Shown here in pieces: positions 4,202 through 6,498 of a stretch of DNA of 6,498 nt. Every line of letters starts with the position of its first letter. Positions within the stretch are counted from its first letter, which is position 1. The notes below the pieces were generated by a model. It was not told the origin of the DNA and did no database searches. It saw only the letters and a program-made list of their open reading frames with translations. This stretch comes from Prevotellaceae bacterium (GTDB lineage: Bacteria > Bacteroidota > Bacteroidia > Bacteroidales > UBA932), in contig JAIROQ010000166.1 in assembly GCA_031257455.1 (NCBI GenBank), positions 1 to 6,498 of the forward strand, given 5' to 3'. Both the position numbers and the translations under genes were made by a program.

Positions 4202-5257
4202 ATGTACCGTCTTATTCGTCCTGTCCTGTTCAGGTTTTCTGCGGAGCGCGTTCACCATTGGACGATGCAGGCGTTGCGCTGTGTACCGTACATTCCTTTT
4301 GCCAAATGTATTTTACGGAAACTGTTTTCCATCAATGACCCTTCGTTAAGCCGTGAAGTATTCGGACTAAAATTTAAGAACCCCATTGGCTTGGCGGCGG
4401 GTTTTGATAAAAATGGAGAAGTGGTGAATGAACTGGCATGTTTCGGATTTGGCTTTATTGAAATAGGTTCGGTAACGCCTTTTCCACAGCCCGGCAATCC
4501 GCGCCCGCGCGTGTTCCGTTTGCCGAAAGACCGCGCGTTGATTAACCGGATGGGCATTAATAATGCGGGCGCGAAGCAGGTAATGAAAAATTTGCGCACA
4601 CGTAAACATAAAATTATTGTGGGCGGCAATATCAGCAAAAACTCCGCCACGCCAAACACTGCTGCCGCCGCCGATTACGAACGCGCTTTAATCAATTTGT
4701 ACGACAGCGTAGATTATTTTGCCCTTAACATAAGTTGTCCAAATGTGAAGGAACTTGGCTGCCTGCAGGAGGTAGAATCGTTGCGCATCATTCTGGAAGC
4801 AGTAACCGACCAGCGCAAATACCATGATAAATACAAACCGGTTCTATTAAAATTATCGCCCGATTTGAATGCAGCGCAACTGGAAGACGTCCTGGCGCTG
4901 GTGTTTGAATATGCGCTGGACGGATTGATAGTTGCGAATACTACGACCAAGCGAGAAGACTTGCGTAGCCCGGATGAAGAAGTGCAAAATATCGGCAGTG
5001 GCGGATTGAGCGGTGCGCCGCTGTTTCAGAATACAGTTGATTTAGTACGGTATATTTCTACGATAACCAAAAAACAGCTACCGATTATCGGAGTGGGCGG
5101 CGTTTTTTCGGAAGAAGACGCCTTACAACTGCTTGACGCCGGCGCTTCATTGGTGCAAGTATATACCGGATTTATCTACAATGGGCCGGGATTTGTGAAA
5201 CGCATCCTGAAAAAATTAGTAAACAAGAATACGGTGGGTAGTATAAAAAACACTTAA
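4202..5257 (+). CDS. pyrD: Dihydroorotate dehydrogenase, class 2 (quinone) type
   Basis: The 351-residue product oxidises dihydroorotate to orotate in pyrimidine biosynthesis, passing electrons through FMN to membrane quinone. Class 2 membership is shown by the length, by the amphipathic N-terminal extension (1-45, with FSAERVHHWTMQAL) used for membrane and quinone contact, and by overall similarity to E. coli PyrD. Motifs in order: NPIGLAAGFDKNGE (60-73, K70), IEIGSVTPFPQPGNPRPR (86-103), INRMGINN (114-121), GGNISKN (141-147), LNISCPN (175-181), KLSPDL (217-222), ANTTT (245-249), SGGLSGAPL (266-274), IGVGGV (296-301) and GASLVQVYTGFIYNGP (314-329). C179 takes the catalytic-base position where E. 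coli class 2 PyrD has Ser. The ATG at 4202 is chosen; an in-frame GTG at 4124 lies within the promoter and adds 26 unrelated residues. cinA follows after six bases. Confidence 0.95.
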   Translation: MYRLIRPVLFRFSAERVHHWTMQALRCVPYIPFAKCILRKLFSINDPSLSREVFGLKFKNPIGLAAGFDKNGEVVNELACFGFGFIEIGSVTPFPQPGNPRPRVFRLPKDRALINRMGINNAGAKQVMKNLRTRKHKIIVGGNISKNSATPNTAAAADYERALINLYDSVDYFALNISCPNVKELGCLQEVESLRIILEAVTDQRKYHDKYKPVLLKLSPDLNAAQLEDVLALVFEYALDGLIVANTTTKREDLRSPDEEVQNIGSGGLSGAPLFQNTVDLVRYISTITKKQLPIIGVGGVFSEEDALQLLDAGASLVQVYTGFIYNGPGFVKRILKKLVNKNTVGSIKNT

Positions 5258-5263
5258 CTCAAA

Positions 5264-6498
5264 ATGGTCACTGCAGAAATTATTACTGTCGGAGATGAAA
5301 TCTTAATCGGGCAAATTGTAGATACCAATTCTGCCTATATTGCCGGGCAGTTGAACGGTATCGGCGTCCGGGTAGGGAGCATGCGCTCGACAGGGGATGA
5401 CCGTTCCGCTATCTTGACGGCTTTGGAACAGGGTGTCGCACAGGCCGACATATTGGTGGTTACCGGTGGGCTGGGGCCTACCAATGACGATATTACCAAA
5501 CAGGTATTAGCCGAATTTACCGGCGCTGCCGGATGGATGGAACATAAGCCGTCATTGGACATTATCCGGCAAATTATTACTGCCCGCAATTTGCCGATGA
5601 ATGAACAGAACCGCCGCCAGGCATTGCTGCCGGACACTTGCGAGGTCATACTTAACCGGCTCGGCACGGCGCCCGGCATGTGGTTCAATCATCGGGGAAA
5701 AATCATCATTGCCCTGCCCGGCGTGCCTTTTGAGATGCATGCCCTGTTGGATGACGTCCTGCAAAAACTGCAAACAGTATTTTCATTGCCGCCGGTTTTC
5801 CATCGCACGATTGCTACTTACGGCTTGCCCGAATCAATGTTGGCGGAACGTATTGCCGCATGGGAACAAGCCCTGCCGCCGCACATAAAATTGGCCTACC
5901 TTCCCAATCCCTTAACCGGCGTACGATTGCGCCTGTCGGTGTATGAGCCGCCGGCAGACACGGAAGCGGAAGTTGCCAAAGCGGTGGAAGCCTTACGCGC
6001 ATTGCTCGGCGAGGCTATTTACGGCGAAGGAACAGATACGCTGGAAGCGGTCGCCGGACGGTTGCTCTTGGAACGCCGCGCCACCGTAGCCACTGCCGAA
6101 TCATGCACCGGCGGGAAAATTGCTTCGCTGCTGACTTCTATCGCAGGGAGTTCCTCCTATTTCAAGGGTAGCGTGGTAGCTTATGACAATGCGGTAAAAA
6201 TAAATGTGCTTGGCGTAGCTGCTGCCGCCATTGAACAACACGGTGCAGTGAGCATACAGGTAGCGGAACAGATGGCGGAAGGCGTGCGCCGCCTGTTGCA
6301 GACAGATTACGCCGTAGCCACTTCCGGTATTGCCGGCCCCGGTGGCGGTACGCCCCAAAAAGCAGCGGGCACGGTGTGTATTGCCGTAGCTACCCCGCAT
6401 GGCGTACGCTCGGAGCAACGGCAATTCACTAACGACCGCCTGCGCAACATCGACCGCTTCTCGGCTGCGGCATTGAATTTATTGAGACTGGAAATTAT
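5264..6498 (+). CDS. cinA: CinA: NMN deamidase / MoaB-like domain protein, 3' end cut by window
   Basis: The open frame starts with ATG at 5264, six bases after the pyrD stop, and runs 411 codons to the window edge with no stop. CinA proteins are usually about 410-420 residues and the last residues here (LNLLRLEI) look like the normal C-terminus, so only a few codons should be missing. The N-terminal MoaB/MogA-like domain (about 1-170) has VGDEILIGQIVDTN (9-22), TGGLGPTNDD (67-76) and ALPGVPFEM (150-158). A middle region (about 180-250) leads to the C-terminal PncC-type deamidase domain with TAESCTGG (277-284), YFKGSVVAYDNAVK (299-312) and TSGIAGPGGGTPQKAAGTV (353-371). In characterised family members the C-terminal domain deamidates nicotinamide mononucleotide, recycling the by-product of NAD-dependent DNA ligase; the N-terminal domain has ADP-ribose pyrophosphatase activity in some bacteria. 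Probably cotranscribed with pyrD. Confidence 0.95.
   Translation, partial: MVTAEIITVGDEILIGQIVDTNSAYIAGQLNGIGVRVGSMRSTGDDRSAILTALEQGVAQADILVVTGGLGPTNDDITKQVLAEFTGAAGWMEHKPSLDIIRQIITARNLPMNEQNRRQALLPDTCEVILNRLGTAPGMWFNHRGKIIIALPGVPFEMHALLDDVLQKLQTVFSLPPVFHRTIATYGLPESMLAERIAAWEQALPPHIKLAYLPNPLTGVRLRLSVYEPPADTEAEVAKAVEALRALLGEAIYGEGTDTLEAVAGRLLLERRATVATAESCTGGKIASLLTSIAGSSSYFKGSVVAYDNAVKINVLGVAAAAIEQHGAVSIQVAEQMAEGVRRLLQTDYAVATSGIAGPGGGTPQKAAGTVCIAVATPHGVRSEQRQFTNDRLRNIDRFSAAALNLLRLEI

Noticed and set aside
5335..6424. Minus-strand and alternative-frame open frames over cinA
   Set aside because: The plus-strand cinA frame is unbroken over 411 codons with all family motifs; the others are shadows.

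Overview
The window looks like chromosomal DNA from a member of the Bacteroidota, most likely Bacteroidales-like; genus cannot be told from this sequence. Three signs agree: promoters of the TTTG-N19/20-TAnnTTTG type ahead of several genes, near absence of Shine-Dalgarno sequences, and protein variants typical of the phylum (an RNase G starting M-D-R-D-L-V-I-D-V, an HU-like protein with ARNISKNTT in its arm, and a 30-residue Lys/Arg-rich protein between them). Genes have balanced base composition and the long intergenic region is very AT-rich. No tRNA, rRNA, insertion sequence or CRISPR array was seen.

Layout. 1-234: leader with two small GC-cored hairpins and a promoter, then a LysE/RhtB-type six-helix exporter (235-888, +). 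A strong hairpin (883-928) overlaps its stop codon and separates it from a convergent minus-strand cluster that reads, in transcription order, HU-like DNA-binding protein (3008-2724), a 30-aa basic AURKAIP1/COX24-type putative ribosomal protein (2706-2614), and ribonuclease G (2497-953). The cluster is headed by a near-ideal Bacteroidota promoter with phased A-tracts upstream. The small gene is easy to miss but clearly readable. The cluster joins nucleoid, ribosome and RNA-processing functions.

3009-3691 is a 683-base AT-rich divergent control region between HU and a lambda-CI-like helix-turn-helix regulator (3692-4093, +). It holds two clusters of a 12-bp palindrome, TTACAnnTGTAA: three perfect copies at 3229-3337, and three copies (one with a mismatch) at exactly 24-bp steps at 3614-3673, just before the regulator's start codon. 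Between them lies a 47-base AT-rich dyad. Autoregulation by the HTH protein, perhaps with looping between clusters, is the simplest inference and the most interesting feature here.

4121-6498: a good promoter drives pyrD (quinone-type dihydroorotate dehydrogenase, with Cys where class 2 enzymes usually have Ser) followed after six bases by cinA (NMN deamidase/MoaB-like fusion), which runs off the window end and probably lacks only a few codons. They probably form one housekeeping transcription unit.
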